Assembly (NCBI GenBank): GCA_026225945.1
Contig: JAMJFZ010003163.1
Coordinates: 21,264,501 to 21,328,500 of the forward strand
Origin: Cricetomys ansorgei
Taxonomy: Eukaryota; Chordata; Mammalia; Rodentia; Nesomyidae
Direction of reading: 5' to 3'
DNA length: 64,000 nt
Shown one piece after another: positions 10,523 to 21,203 of this stretch. The translations under genes and the position numbers were made by a program. Within the stretch, counting starts at the first letter, position 1; every line of letters begins with the position of its first letter. A model generated the notes under the pieces. It was not told the DNA's origin and did not search any database. It saw only the letters and a list, made by a program, of their open reading frames with translations.

Positions 10523-11715
10523 AGTTATAGCTAGATAGATAAATAAATATCCATCCATCCAGTGGATATATAAATAGCTAAGCCAAGCTGCCTGGGTTAA
10601 ACACCTACTCTATCTTAATTTGGTTGCCTAGCAATCCTAGATATATGTCTAAAACACATTTTTTGTCAGATACACTGTCTATTTAGACGCATGGCTCCTC
10701 GTGGATACTACTTTAACGACAACATGGCAATAAGAAGGATCTTGGGGGTAGGGGGGTGGGGTGGGCAAGACTGGAGGTTGGCCTTACATAATCATGTAAT
10801 CACTGAAAACCTGGAAGAGTATCTTCTCTCCTAGAGAAAACCTGACACAGTATATTCCATGAATATAGAATATACTCCCAAAAAATACTCCTCCAATATA
10901 CTCCCTCAAATATACTCCCCCCCCAAAAAAATGGTACAATGGCCAAGTAAATCTTAGAAAAATAGAACTAATCAAATTTCTCAAATGCCAGAATTCAGGT
11001 TGTTGTTTTTTTAACATAGTGAAATGCATTGAAAAGTCCCAAGCAAAGGAATCTGCCTACTGAATTTACCAAACCCATTATCCCACTGAAACATTCTCCC
11101 GAAGCACCATACGGGATTATCATCCAAGAAATCCACACTGGCAATGAATGCATCACAACTGGAAAAGCAACTGTGTAAACTTTTTATGAACCAAGAGAGC
11201 AGATTTACTCTTGCTGGAGTAAATGCCTCGAGCCAGTGACGCTGAAGGTGCGAACTGGGGAGTCCGCACTCTTTATGCCTCAGCACCTCCACCAGCAATG
11301 TGGACTTTATCCTTGGGCTTCACCAGGTAGCCCCAGCCACTCAAGATCACAGCTTTCTAGGTTCAAATCCAGTTCAGCCTCTGCTCATTTTCTCAAGCAA
11401 AACCCCCTAAGATTTCTCCCTTGTCCCAATCACTGCGGCCAAAGAAACAAAATTCCCTGGGTGGCCAGGCTGAGTGAGTCACTACAACTCCGCATAGAAT
11501 TAAGCCATCCCAGAGCACAGGGGCTGAGGTAGAGGATACAAAGTCTGCTGGGGAAAACCGAGGTGCTGTTACTAGGGTATGGGAAAATGGGTGTTGGGAG
11601 GCTGAAATGGCACGGCCCCAGTGAACAAACTGGTCTCCCTGGGATCGGAAATGCTGCAAGTCATTTTCTGATTAGTTTGGATAATACTCCCCTCAGATAA
11701 ACAGTTAAAAACTCT
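10523..11715. other. Single-copy DNA, no gene seen
   Basis: Contains a C/A-rich run near 10,915-10,930 and an imperfect repeat of 'aatatactccc' (10,868-10,920). Frames of up to 98 codons at 11,010-11,660 lie on both strands and show no domain. Confidence 0.5.
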
Positions 11716-11717
11716 AA

Positions 11718-11800
11718 GCTAGGAGGAAGATGAAACTTGTCTAGGCTACATGGTAAGTTCTAGGCCAGCCTGGAACTAGCAAGACACTACCTCAAAAGGA
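11718..11800 (+). repeat. B1 SINE 3' fragment
   Basis: 'gtctaggctacatggtaagttctaggccagcctgg' and 'agacactacctcaaaa' are B1 right-half sequence. Confidence 0.55.
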
Positions 11801-11915
11801 GAGGTAGAGAGACAGACAGAGAGACAGAGAGACAGAGAGACAGAGAGAAGGAGGGAAGAAAGAAAGGAAGGACAAGGAAAGAAAAGGAGGAGGGGGAGGA
11901 AGAAAGGAAGGGAGC
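11801..11915 (+). repeat. Purine-rich microsatellite (GAGACA)n then (GGAAA)n
   Basis: Tandem GAGACA units to about 11,850, then mixed GGAAG/GAAAG repeats. Probably an expanded B1 tail. Confidence 0.9.
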
Positions 11916-11929
11916 CAAATATGTTATCT

Positions 11930-12315
11930 GGTAAATTTTGTTGCTATAATGAAATATATGAGCTGGGGCAGGCTATTTTATAAAGAAGATTGTATTTAGC
12001 TCACAGTTTTGGAGGCTGGAAGACTAAACAGATTGGCCAGGTTCTTACAAGAAACCATTTGGATGCAGCACACGATGCTGAGGACATGAATGCATCTGTG
12101 TGCCCTTTCTTTCTCCCTCCTCTTATGAAGCCACCAGGGTTCAACCACCGAGAATCTATCTTAACGATCTGAGCTAATCTACTGGGCTCCCAAGGACCCG
12201 CACCTCCAAATACCATAGTCATTACATTTCCACTGTAATCATCAACATAAGGCTTTGGGGATTAATCTCCTGTGTGAACTGGGGACTGTATTACGTCCTT
12301 TTCCTGTGGCCACAC
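11930..12315 (-). mobile_element. MaLR-type LTR, reversed
   Basis: Reading forward, 'ttgttgctataatgaaatatatgagctgggg..ttttataaagaa..tttagctcacagttttggaggctgga' is the reverse complement of an MST/MLT1-type MaLR LTR. Later landmarks are 'cctcttatgaagccacc' and 'cacctccaaataccatagtcattacattt'. Diverged by many substitutions. Confidence 0.6.
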
Positions 12316-12321
12316 TCTGAC

Positions 12322-12582
12322 AGACAAATTCTCTGACAAAATACTCTGGCAAAAGAAACTCTAAGCAGGAAGGGTTTATTTCAGCTCAAGGCCTGTCTGG
12401 GCTGGGAGGTAGAGGTGGCGGGAGCCAGAAGCAGGTTGGTCACATCTCATTCTGAATCAGGAGGCAGAGAGCAAGGAATGACGGCTACCAGCTAGCTTCC
12501 TCCAGGACCCAAGCCCAGGGAAAGGTAGAAGCCATCTTTTAGGTAAGGTCTTCCACCTCCTTTAACCTAATCAAGACAATCC
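12322..12582 (-). repeat. Family A repeat, left part, split by the ERV
   Basis: 'aagcaggaagggtttatttcagctc', 'ggttggtcacatctcattctgaatcaggaggcagagag' and 'cctttaacctaatcaagacaatcc' are the reverse of the family A text at 845-1,275. The repeat stops at the ERV 5' LTR and resumes after the 3' LTR at 14,440. Confidence 0.7.
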
Positions 12583-12908
12583 TGTTGCAGAAGTTTGTTT
12601 CCAGTAATGTTTAAAATGGTTGTTTTGTGCACTGTTATAAAAAGGGATACCTGGGCTTTTTATTGTCTGCAGGTATTGGCTTTATATAAAAAATGTTTGA
12701 TTGCTCATGATGTGCATGTGCTATCAGTAGAACACCTGAGAAGCTTAAGTATCAATAAAAACCCTGAGATGAGACATTCAGGGTTCCACTGTCCAGTATG
12801 GCACTTGCCATGATGGTGTTTCCCTCTGCTGAGGTCTGGCAGGGTTTACACCTATGAAAATGCCTCTGTGTCTTCCTTAGCGAGCCTACACAATGGCTAT
12901 CAACTACA
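12583..12908 (+). mobile_element. 5' LTR of the provirus
   Basis: 326 bases, TGTTGCAG to ACTACA, with a poly(A) signal AATAAA near 12,762. Clearly homologous to, but well diverged from, the 3' LTR. Since LTRs are identical at insertion, the insertion is old. Confidence 0.8.
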
Positions 12909-12910
12909 AA

Positions 12911-12929
12911 TGGCACACCAACATAGTAG
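12911..12929 (+). other. Putative tRNA-Lys primer-binding site
   Basis: TGGCACACCAACATAGTAG lies two bases after the 5' LTR. It is similar to 8,660-8,678, with CpG-type decay. Confidence 0.6.
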
Positions 12930-13559
12930 GCAGAAAGCAAAGAAAGGCACATCATGCCAGCTAATCCAATGTGGCGACAAGGAAGAATGAGAGAGCAACT
13001 CTAGACCTCGCAGAGTCCAGTAAAGTGTGCTCAAGGCAGTTCCCAGAGGACAGAGATTATATATATGGAAAAAAAATAATGATAAGTAGAAGTCTCTTGA
13101 AGGAAAAAGAGAGTGAGAAAGGAAGACTAGAATCTAATAAGAGAAAGACAAGTGGTCCAAACACTGGTGAAATGGTCCTGACAAGACACATCTGATATGG
13201 TGATGCGAACTCCACCCCACAGCTCCACCCTTCCTGCAGACAAGGCTCACCTGCAATGATGCTGAGAAGAACACTTTCTAAAAGAATGAGGTCTAATGGT
13301 TGCTACATTCTGAAAAGGTCTTTGGAACGTTCTACCAAATTTTGAACTCAAACATGAACTGACGAGTTTTTTTTCTGCAAACCAGACTCTCTCTTAAAAT
13401 CTGGAAAGTGTTTCCTCAGGGTCAGCACACAGAAGCTGTCTTCCAGAAATGGCCAAGGTTGTATCTCATGCTGGCAACAGAACTTGGTACTGTAAAAAGC
13501 ACTCAGGTGGTACTGGTTTTCAAGGTTTTCGTGATCCCTGCATAGGGATCATGGAGAGC

Positions 13560-13735
13560 AGCTGAGGCTTGGCACCATGAGAGACCAGGAGAGGCCATTG
13601 GTAAAAGTTCAGCCTCAGTGGCAGTAGAAGGCTACGATTGAACTTCTTATACAGAGAAGTTGAGGCTTGGCACCATGAAGAAAATCCAGGAGAGGCTACT
13701 GGTGAAAGTGAAGCCCAGATGCAGCAAGGGACCCC
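13560..13735 (+). repeat. ~98-bp tandem duplication inside ERV copy 2
   Basis: 'ggcttggcaccatga' occurs at 13,567 and 13,665, each followed by similar text, matching the duplication in copy 1. Confidence 0.75.
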
Positions 13736-14097
13736 AGCAGTTTGGGAATGCCAGTACCATGGGACAGCCACTAAGAAGAGCAGCAGCAGTGGAGTGGAAC
13801 CAGATAGAACCTGGAGGACAAGTTGTGTGTGCTGCAGAGGGCAGAGCCAGAGAACTGACCCAAGCCCTTTGGAGGAGCCCAGAAGATCGTTGAGTGAATT
13901 CCAGATAATTAGACATTGATAATGTTTTTCTGCTGTCCAAAGATATTGTAAAAAGCTTGATAGAAGTTTGGTTTCATTTGCTCCTGTGCATTAGCAACTC
14001 TTGTGACTGTTCCTTGTAAATAGTTTTGCTGATGTAGTGTTAGATTGTTTTGTAGAAATAAAGCAATTTTTGATTGTCTTATACAGAAAGGGAGAAA

Positions 14098-14439
14098 TGT
14101 TGCAGAACTTTATTTCCAATTATATTTGAAATGGTTGTTTTGTGCATTGTTGGAGCAAGGGCTGCCTAGGCCTTTTGTATTGTCTGCAGGTGTTGGTTTT
14201 ATGTAAAAGATGTTTGATTGCTCATGATCTGCACATGCTATCAATAGAACATCTGAGGAGCTCAGGTATCAATAAAAAATAATAATAATAAAGCCTGAGA
14301 TGAGATGCTCAGGGTTCCACTGTCCAGTATAATGCTTGTCATGATATTGTTTCCCTCTGCTGAACTCTGGCAGGGTTTACATCTATGACAATGTCTCCAT
14401 GTCTTCTTTGCTGAGCCTCGTCAGCAGGGAACAGCTACA
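14098..14439 (+). mobile_element. 3' LTR of the provirus
   Basis: 342 bases, TGTTGCAG to AGCTACA. Preceded by the purine tract AGAAAGGGAGAAA. It has an (AAT)n expansion after its AATAAA signal (about 14,270-14,292) that the other LTRs lack, which accounts for its greater length. Confidence 0.8.
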
Positions 14440-14540
14440 CAGTCTCTCACAGGTGTAGGGGGTGCTCCCTAGGTATTTGCAAATCTTGTTAAGATTAAGT
14501 TGACAATTGACACTAACCATTCAGGGGACATTACTCACCT
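14440..14540 (-). repeat. Family A repeat, right part
   Basis: 'ctctcacaggtgtaggg..gtgctccctaggtatttgcaaatcttgttaag..aagttgacaattgacactaacca' continues the reversed family A text interrupted at 12,582. Confidence 0.65.
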
Positions 14541-15920
14541 TTATTGTGTTCTTAATTGTGCATTTCTACATGCTACCCTTACTTCTTTTGGGGGGAAAGC
14601 TGGAATTGCACAGGCGAGCGTGAATACAGAAGCAATCAGCGCTTGTTTCCCGAGCTGCAGCAATGAATCTTGACTTGCTTTTTTTTAATAATGCAAGAAA
14701 GAGAAAAAGATAAGAGGATGGTGTTGAGGTCAGAGAGGCTGTGAGACCACAAACACCCCCACAGCATTCGAACCGTAGCTCCCAGTTAATAGGTAGCCGA
14801 GAACAGCAACTTCATCTTCAAGATAAATGTTATAAATTGCACATAATGAAATAAGACCTTCTCTTCCCACCTTTGGGTTTCTTATTTTTAAGATATACAG
14901 CCCTGTGTCAACCAAAATATCTAGACTTATAGCACACACTTCTATTCAGCTTGTAGAACAAATTCACTGGCAGAGTTGATTTTTATTTTAATTATTTGTA
15001 TAGAATAGAAAAGGAATGGTCTGATTTATTACCGAGTGGGACTCCAATGGCATTATTATTATAGTTGCAACAGATGAATAAACCAATATATTTCTTAGAG
15101 CCGTAAAACAACCAGCTACACGTCAGAGAAAATTGTTCTCCAAAACAACAAGGAAAAAAAAAGAAAATCAAGGGAAATAGTGCCCCTCCTTGGCCTCCCA
15201 TCGCCAATCCAAAGAAAGCAGGACTCCTGCAGACTAGGAAAAACTCATTTCAGCAAACTTACTTTCCATCTACCAGCTGAAATTAAAAGCTGGCTGGAGT
15301 AAGTGACAATATTGTCTCTGGCATTGATGTGCTTATTCCACTGAATGTGCTTTGAAAAAAAAAAATGTATCAGTAGCCACAGAAGATCATTGTTCCCCCC
15401 ACAACCCGGAGCCGGCCATGATGATGCAGCCCTGGGCCGCAAGCTGCAGGATTAAGTTGCTCAGAACTCTGTGCTGTGATGACATTGTAATGCCCGACTG
15501 GAGCACAACTGTTCTTTGCAATTTGCTTTGAAGAGAGAATGAGGAGGGAGGGACACAAAGAGGCGACGGGTTCTGCATTGTCGTTGCTTATCTGCAGAGT
15601 GCATGCCATCCCTGCTCAGGCGATCACAGGGAAGCTGCCTGCGGAGGGTGGGAAAGTCAAGTGCAGAGCCCAAAGCCCCTCCTGCGAGCCTCCCCCCCAT
15701 TGGATTCTGTGAACTCAGCTTGTGCTGATTGCCCAGCCTCAGGAAGTCCAGAGCTTCTTGGAGCTCTGTTAGTCACTGACAGGCTAGGGTTCTTTTTCTG
15801 GTCTGTTGTTTACTCGAGTTCGAGTTCGCCCAATGCTGGTGGGTAGTGAATAGACCCCAGAATACTCAGAGGAGAGGCACCTGTGAGCGTAACATGTGTA
15901 TAGAGGGGTATATCCATTAA
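14541..15920. other. Single-copy DNA with possible conserved noncoding islands
   Basis: No repeat recognised apart from short A/T runs. 15,390-15,660 is GC-richer with several CpGs ('ggccgcaagctgcagg', 'gaggcgacggg') and no credible exon. Overlapping minus-strand frames of 63-79 codons at 15,245-15,700 are in different phases and lack motifs. This could be regulatory DNA, which cannot be shown from one sequence. Confidence 0.4.
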
Positions 15921-15924
15921 GACC

Positions 15925-16130
15925 TCTGGCTCTGGAATCAAAACAATCCAAACAAAGTCCTGGTTCCACACATTTCTTACAGTGTCCTTGGATGAGCTGA
16001 CTGACTTCTCGCAATGGTCTTTGTCTCATCTGTTGAATATGGATATTGACACCGCGGTAGGCATAGTTAAAGGGGTGGCCGACGTCATGCGTGCTTCACT
16101 CTGTAAGGACAGCATCCCTGGCCAGGATTT
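15925..16130 (+). repeat. MIR element
   Basis: 'tctggaatcaaaaca', 'tcctggttccacacatttcttac', 'gtccttggatgagctgactgacttctc', 'tttgtctcatctgttgaatatgg' follow MIR order. Confidence 0.6.
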
Positions 16131-16134
16131 CCTA

Positions 16135-16965
16135 GACACAATCATTTTTCAGCTGCAGTTGGCTATGCCAATGCTAGTTTCAAACTCCCTTGTCGGGTCC
16201 TAAGCTATCTAGAGGTCTCTAGAAGTACTCTTGGATTTTTCAAATGGCTAGTTGGAAGTCTGTCCTTTAAAGGGAGTACTACAGGACCTTAATCCAGAGG
16301 AAACACAAGCGAGGGAACATGGGAAATAAATGTTGTGGGCCTACATATACCAGAATACCTATTAGCCCTTCTCCCCAAGCTGCCAAACATCAGGGCATTT
16401 CCTCTGTGGGCAAAATGATATAAAAATGATAACACCACAATTGCTAGTATTCTCGGGGCACAAGTCTTACCAGAAATGTGCTGAGCCCTTTCAATGTAGT
16501 AAATTCACTGAATCATTACAGAAATTCTGTAAGACTGTCACCAGACACATCTCTATCATACCCGTCCAACAAGGTCAAAGCGAGGCGCCCAAATTAAATA
16601 GGACTATAGAAGATAGAAGATCCAGATTCAAATCGCACAGCCTTTACTCCTCCAGCCCTTTGTGGTGATTTGAGATGGCCATGCGTGAGATCTAAGACGC
16701 CTCTTCTGCTTCCTCTCTTAGGCCCTCCCTGCTCTTGCTGCGGACAGGAGGGTAATATGGCACCTCTTGCTACTCTCCTTGATGTGCTTTCACTTTAAGG
16801 ATTCTGTTCCACAGAGACTATCCTGAGCGAAGGAATGGCCACATCAGGGGACTTCAGGATTTGGAGGAAGAACGTCTCTATCTCAAAGAGTTCAAGACAC
16901 GCTGATCAGCCACTGCAGTGATGGATCACATTACCAAAGAGGACTTCCCCTTAAAAACAAATGTC
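16135..16965. other. Single-copy DNA, no gene seen
   Basis: The longest frame is about 80 codons and unremarkable. No repeat is recognised. Confidence 0.5.
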
Positions 16966-16968
16966 CAA

Positions 16969-17032
16969 GGTAGGGGATATAACTCAGTATATGCCTCCCC
17001 AGCATAGGCTGACTTTGGGTTCCAAAAGGGAG
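16969..17032 (+). repeat. ID SINE fragment
   Basis: 'aggggatataactcagtatatgcc..agcataggctgactttgggttcc' is a diverged ID (BC1-like tRNA-derived) element with an A/G-rich tail. Confidence 0.6.
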
Positions 17033-17205
17033 AAAAAGAAAGGAAAGAGAATGTTAAAGAGGGAAGGAGAAAAGGAAGGAGAGAGAGAAGAAAAGGAAGA
17101 AAGGAGAAGGGAAGAATGAACGGGCTGGAAAGAAGAATGGAAGGGAGGGAGAGGGAAGGGAGAAAGGGAGGGAGGGTAAAGGAGGAAGGGGGGAAAGAAA
17201 TGGGA
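17030..17205 (+). repeat. Purine-rich low-complexity tract
   Basis: Almost pure A/G (GGAAG, GAAAG, GGGAG) over about 170 bases, probably expanded from the ID tail. The serine/proline/leucine-rich minus-strand frames of 98 and 107 codons here are artefacts. Confidence 0.9.
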
Positions 17206-18220
17206 AAGACCCCTATTCTCAAATGCCCCCTGATTCACAGGGAAGCACCCCATAAACACTAGGATAAGGTAGACCTTTGTTTTGGGATGCCAGTCTTCCC
17301 TTGGCACAATTAATTAATTTTATAGTTTGAAAGCCTTCAATCCATCCAGCCTGAAGTCTCATCTTCAGCTCATATTAGACAATGGCCAAGAGTTGATCAG
17401 AAGATCAGAATTATATGTTAATGCCCTCTCTCCCCACTGTGGGAGGGGAACATATTTATCCCTCAATTCCAAACAAAAGGTTTCATTCCTAACTCTAAAA
17501 GAATCTGTCATGATTTCTCTGGGTCGTTGTTCTCCTCCGGAGCAATGCATCACTGAGCATGGCCCACTGAAGGCACACTAGACTATTATATCCTTACACT
17601 GGTGAAGCTCTAATGATCTGGCAGGCTCCTAAATCACCAGAGCTCTCACTCCCATGATGCATTACTCCGAGACACAGATATGATTGGAGCAAGGCATCTA
17701 GGAGCTCAACAATGGGAGAATTATATTTTTGACTTTAGAATTTCTTGACTTTAAAAAAAAAAAAAAAAGCTCTGTAGAAAACAGAAAACTCAGCCTGGAA
17801 TCAAGAGAAGCAGGACATTGTCTTCTGTTTTGGAACATGACAGACACCCAGTGATACGCACACATATTATGGAAACCATGGCCAGGTAGGGAAGGGGGTG
17901 GCTGTGAAGAAAGTGATTCCTAAAGAATCCGCAGGGTTTCTGAAGTGTGGCTGGCCAGGTGCTCACACCTTTATCACAAGTTAAAGCACGTACAATCAGG
18001 CTCTAGCAATTTCCCGTCTAAAACAATATACTGAGCAGACATAGTCACACATTAACAGAAGACTACAAACTCCTAGAAGATTCTCTGCAGCAATAACTGC
18101 AACTGGGAGGAAGAAAAAAAAAATGGAACCCACCTCCTAAACGTCCATCAACACTGGAGTTCTTAAACACATCAGTGCAACTTTATCTCCTGAGGCCTAC
18201 GTCACCACTAAGAATCACGA
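17206..18220. other. Single-copy DNA, no gene seen
   Basis: A poly(A) run lies at about 17,753-17,768. No repeat or gene is recognised. Confidence 0.5.
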
Positions 18221-18224
18221 TGTG

Positions 18225-18390
18225 GATCAACAGCTCTGAAAGTACGGAGAATCGCAGAGTGTCACTGGTCAAGTGTCTGGGTCCACTAGCATCACTAGAG
18301 AAGTCTGCAAATAATCTGGGTGCCTGGGTCAGGCCTGGACCTCTGCATTTCACCCTATTCTCTAGGTGGCTGTGAGACACTGAAGCCTGA
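18225..18390. mobile_element. Ancient hAT-Charlie-type fragment (MER20/MER5-like)
   Basis: 'tgtctgggtccactagcatcactagagaagtctgcaaataatctgggtgcctgggtcaggcctggacctctgcattt..ctaggtggctgtgagacac' follows the familiar mammalian element in which 'accagcagcatcagcatcacc' precedes 'agacctactgaatcag'. Confidence 0.5.
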
Positions 18391-18579
18391 GACCTACTTT
18401 CCTGAGATGCAATGGAGAGCCAGCAGACCCCTGGCTCCTCCTTCCAGCCTCATCTGTATGTGTGCATTTCCTTACAACGCTGAACTGCTTTAAACTAGTT
18501 TGCAAACCGTCGATGTCGACAGATGATGAACACGGAGCTTCTAAACTATGCCTTCTAGTCATTATCACCTAATTCTGTG

Positions 18580-18738
18580 GCGACACGGTGAAGTGGGCCA
18601 TATTATTATCCTTCATTTGGCAGTTTAATGAGTTGAGACACAGAGAAGTTAAGTGAGGTTCGGAAGACCGAGCTAGTGATATCCGAACTGGATTTGAGCA
18701 CAGGCAGGCATGACTTCTGGCCTTTCTAACTGCACCGT
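18580..18738 (+). repeat. MIR element
   Basis: 'attattatccttcatttggcagtttaatgagttgagacacagagaagttaagtgaggttcggaagac' is clear MIR core, followed by 'gatttgagcacaggca'. Confidence 0.75.
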
Positions 18739-20050
18739 GTGTATTAACTCACATGTCTGTTGACTTGAAAACAGGTCCACAGTGTAACAGTTCTGTAAAC
18801 AGAACAGGTGCAATTGGATACCATTGTGTTACCTATCCGTGGAAAGAGAGATGTATTATGTGCGTAAGCAGGGAAAGCTTGAGGGCTGCATTCAACATGT
18901 CAAGAGTCACGCCCCTTCTTTGAGTGCTGTATGTGTGGACGTCCCTTTAGGGACGTGTATGTAGCATTTCAGGACTGAGCAAAAGGCCCGTGATAGCTCT
19001 CTGCTTCCCTTGTGCCCTCTGAGTTACTCAACGTCAGGCACAGCACATGATCCGCAAGTAGTTAATGTCAGACGAGTACGTGAACGTTCTAAGTATAGAT
19101 GTTTTTCTTCAAAGTCTGTCTCTGGGTTGGCAAGAACATTCCAGCTGAAATTCATTTCATTTTGCACACCTAACTCTACAGCTAGAATCGAACCAAACTG
19201 AATCAAACACCGTAGCAAGGGTGACTCCAAGGGAACCACAGAGAGCTCGCCTATCTTGGTTGGAATTGGCAAGTTATTAGAATTTCTTAAGAAAAAAAAT
19301 GTCCATTTAACAGAAAATTACATGAGGGTTTATAAACTCTATATTAGAATACATGTCAAAAATACACAGGACTCCAACTCAGCTCTGGCGAAAACAATGA
19401 CACAGGCCAAAAGTGAAAACAAATATTTTCCACCTGCGTCTAGCTCTATGGTTCTCCACCACTGAGGTGTGGAGCACTAATAAGCCTTGAGCCCAGAGCG
19501 GTGACACAAACAACTTTGCTTCGTTCAATGCAACCTTTTTTGAGTCAGAGTTAATATACACAGTTGCGGAATCTGACGGGCACTTTGGCCACGGCGTGAA
19601 AACACAGAGCATGGTGCATCCCGCCATGGACGCGGAAGTGTGAGCGAGCAGACGTGGCATGGGCTTGTAAACACGGAAGAGAATATGCCCAGACCACAGA
19701 GCACCCTACTCAAACAACAGAGCCGCGTGGAAGAGTGGCCACTGACTGCTTTATAAACACTGGAGCCACTGTTACACTGTGGTAATAATTGCATTGTAAT
19801 TATTCTTAATTTGTTTAAATGTTGTTTTTAGTCTCCCAATCACTCGGAGAGGGCTGCCAGAATTCTAATATTCTGAAGTGTGGCACGAATCCACAAAGTC
19901 TAGGAGCTGCTGATCTCAGCCCTTTCCCAGCCCATGGATAATTTTGCCCTTAAGAAACAGCATTGTGATGATAAAATCAAAAGCATGTATGGGCTGTGGA
20001 GGATTGAAATTACCTAGAAATTACTGCATAAATTGAGAAGTTCATTTTCT
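18739..20050. other. Single-copy DNA, no gene seen
   Basis: Frames of 60-93 codons near 19,010-19,800 lie on opposite strands and show no domain. An AT-rich patch at 19,780-19,830 could be conserved noncoding DNA. Confidence 0.5.
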
Positions 20051-20054
20051 AAAG

Positions 20055-20175
20055 AGAGACAAGAATTTGCCATGCTGCCCGAATTGTTCTCAAACTCCTG
20101 GGGTCCAGCTGTTCTCCAGTCTCAGGTTCTGAAGTGTCTAGAACTGCAAGCCTCTGCCACTATACCAAGCTAGAA
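20055..20175 (-). repeat. Old B1-like monomer
   Basis: The reverse of a 7SL-derived monomer: 'gagacaagaatttgccatgctgcccgaattgttctcaaactcctgggg..ccactataccaagct'. Confidence 0.6.
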
Positions 20176-20390
20176 TAGTTTTTAAAATAACCTTCTATCC
20201 CAAAATAGTTTAACTTACAAGTTGCAAAGTAGCAACTTGTTCCCAGGTACTATTTACCTAGATCCCCCTTGATAATAATTCATATTACTATAGTATATTG
20301 TCGAAACCAGAAAACTGACATTAGAATAACCTGTGTAACTCAGGATGCTCTGTTAATTTTTAAACAATATTCTCCAAGAATGTGAGCGAA

Positions 20391-20597
20391 GGGCTAGAGA
20401 GATGGCCCAGAGGATAAGAGTATTTGATGCTGCTACAGAGGACCCAGGTTCAGTTCCCAACTCTCATCTGGTGGCTCAGAACCATCTGCAATTCCAGTTC
20501 CAGGGAATCTGATGTCCTTTTCTGACTTCAAAGGGCACAACACACACATATACATGCAGACAAACACACACATAAATAAATGTAAATTTAAAAGAAC
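20391..20597 (+). repeat. B3 SINE
   Basis: 'gggctagagagatggcccag', 'ggacccaggttcagttccca', 'gcaattccagttccagggaa', then a CA-rich end with 'ataaataaatgtaaattt'. Confidence 0.9.
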
Positions 20598-20920
20598 ATG
20601 AGTCAGTAAGTTTTAAGAAATCAACTAGCTATTGGGTTTTTAACTGGGGTGAATTTCACACACTTAGCTGTGTGTTAACTCAGAAAAAATGAGTAGAAAG
20701 GACTGTTTGTGGTATCTGAAGATCAGGAAGTAATACTTTACCAAGCATCTTGTTTGTACTAGGAACTGAAATAATGGATCTGACATGCTCAGTCCCTTCA
20801 TGTAGCTCACAGTCCAGACGGAACTATAAGCAGGCCCTGGCTTTTTGGTTTGAGACATAAATGATGTTTTATAAAGAACACATGAGACAAAATTGTCTAA
20901 AACAATAAGAAACTATGGTA

Positions 20921-21203
20921 CAGTTCCACTGTCCAACACTGAAGCCCCCAACCACACGTGGCTACTTAGGCTCGAGATGTGGCCAGGCTTCACTGAGATG
21001 TGTTCTACATACTAAAACCAACAAATAATAATAATTAGTACCAATAACTTTATATCTTTCATGTTAAAGTCATTTAAACATATTGAATAAATACACTAAG
21101 GCCATTGGTTTTACCTATTTCTTTTCGCTTGTTTAATGAGGCTACATAAATTAGCATAACCTATGTGGATCCTGTATTTCCATTGCACAGGGCTACTCTA
21201 AGA
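20921..21203. mobile_element. Ancient hAT-Charlie-type element
   Basis: Ends with related inverted termini ('cactgtccaacact' and 'ccattgcacagggc') and contains 'ccacacgtggctacttaggctcgagatgtggccagg', the hallmark of the mammalian 'ctgtccaata' MITE family, with an AT-rich centre. Confidence 0.55.

Larger units (their letters stand above)
12583..14439 (+). mobile_element. Complete short non-autonomous ERVK-like provirus
   Basis: LTR (12,583-12,908), primer-binding site (12,911-12,929), about 1.17 kb interior, polypurine tract (14,085-14,097), LTR (14,098-14,439). The flanks CAATCC and CAGTCT look like a 6-base target duplication with two transitions. A 6-base duplication and a lysine-type primer site fit class II (ERVK) elements. 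The interior is far too short for gag-pol and shows no retroviral motif, so it would need proteins in trans. Family name not known to me. Confidence 0.8.
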
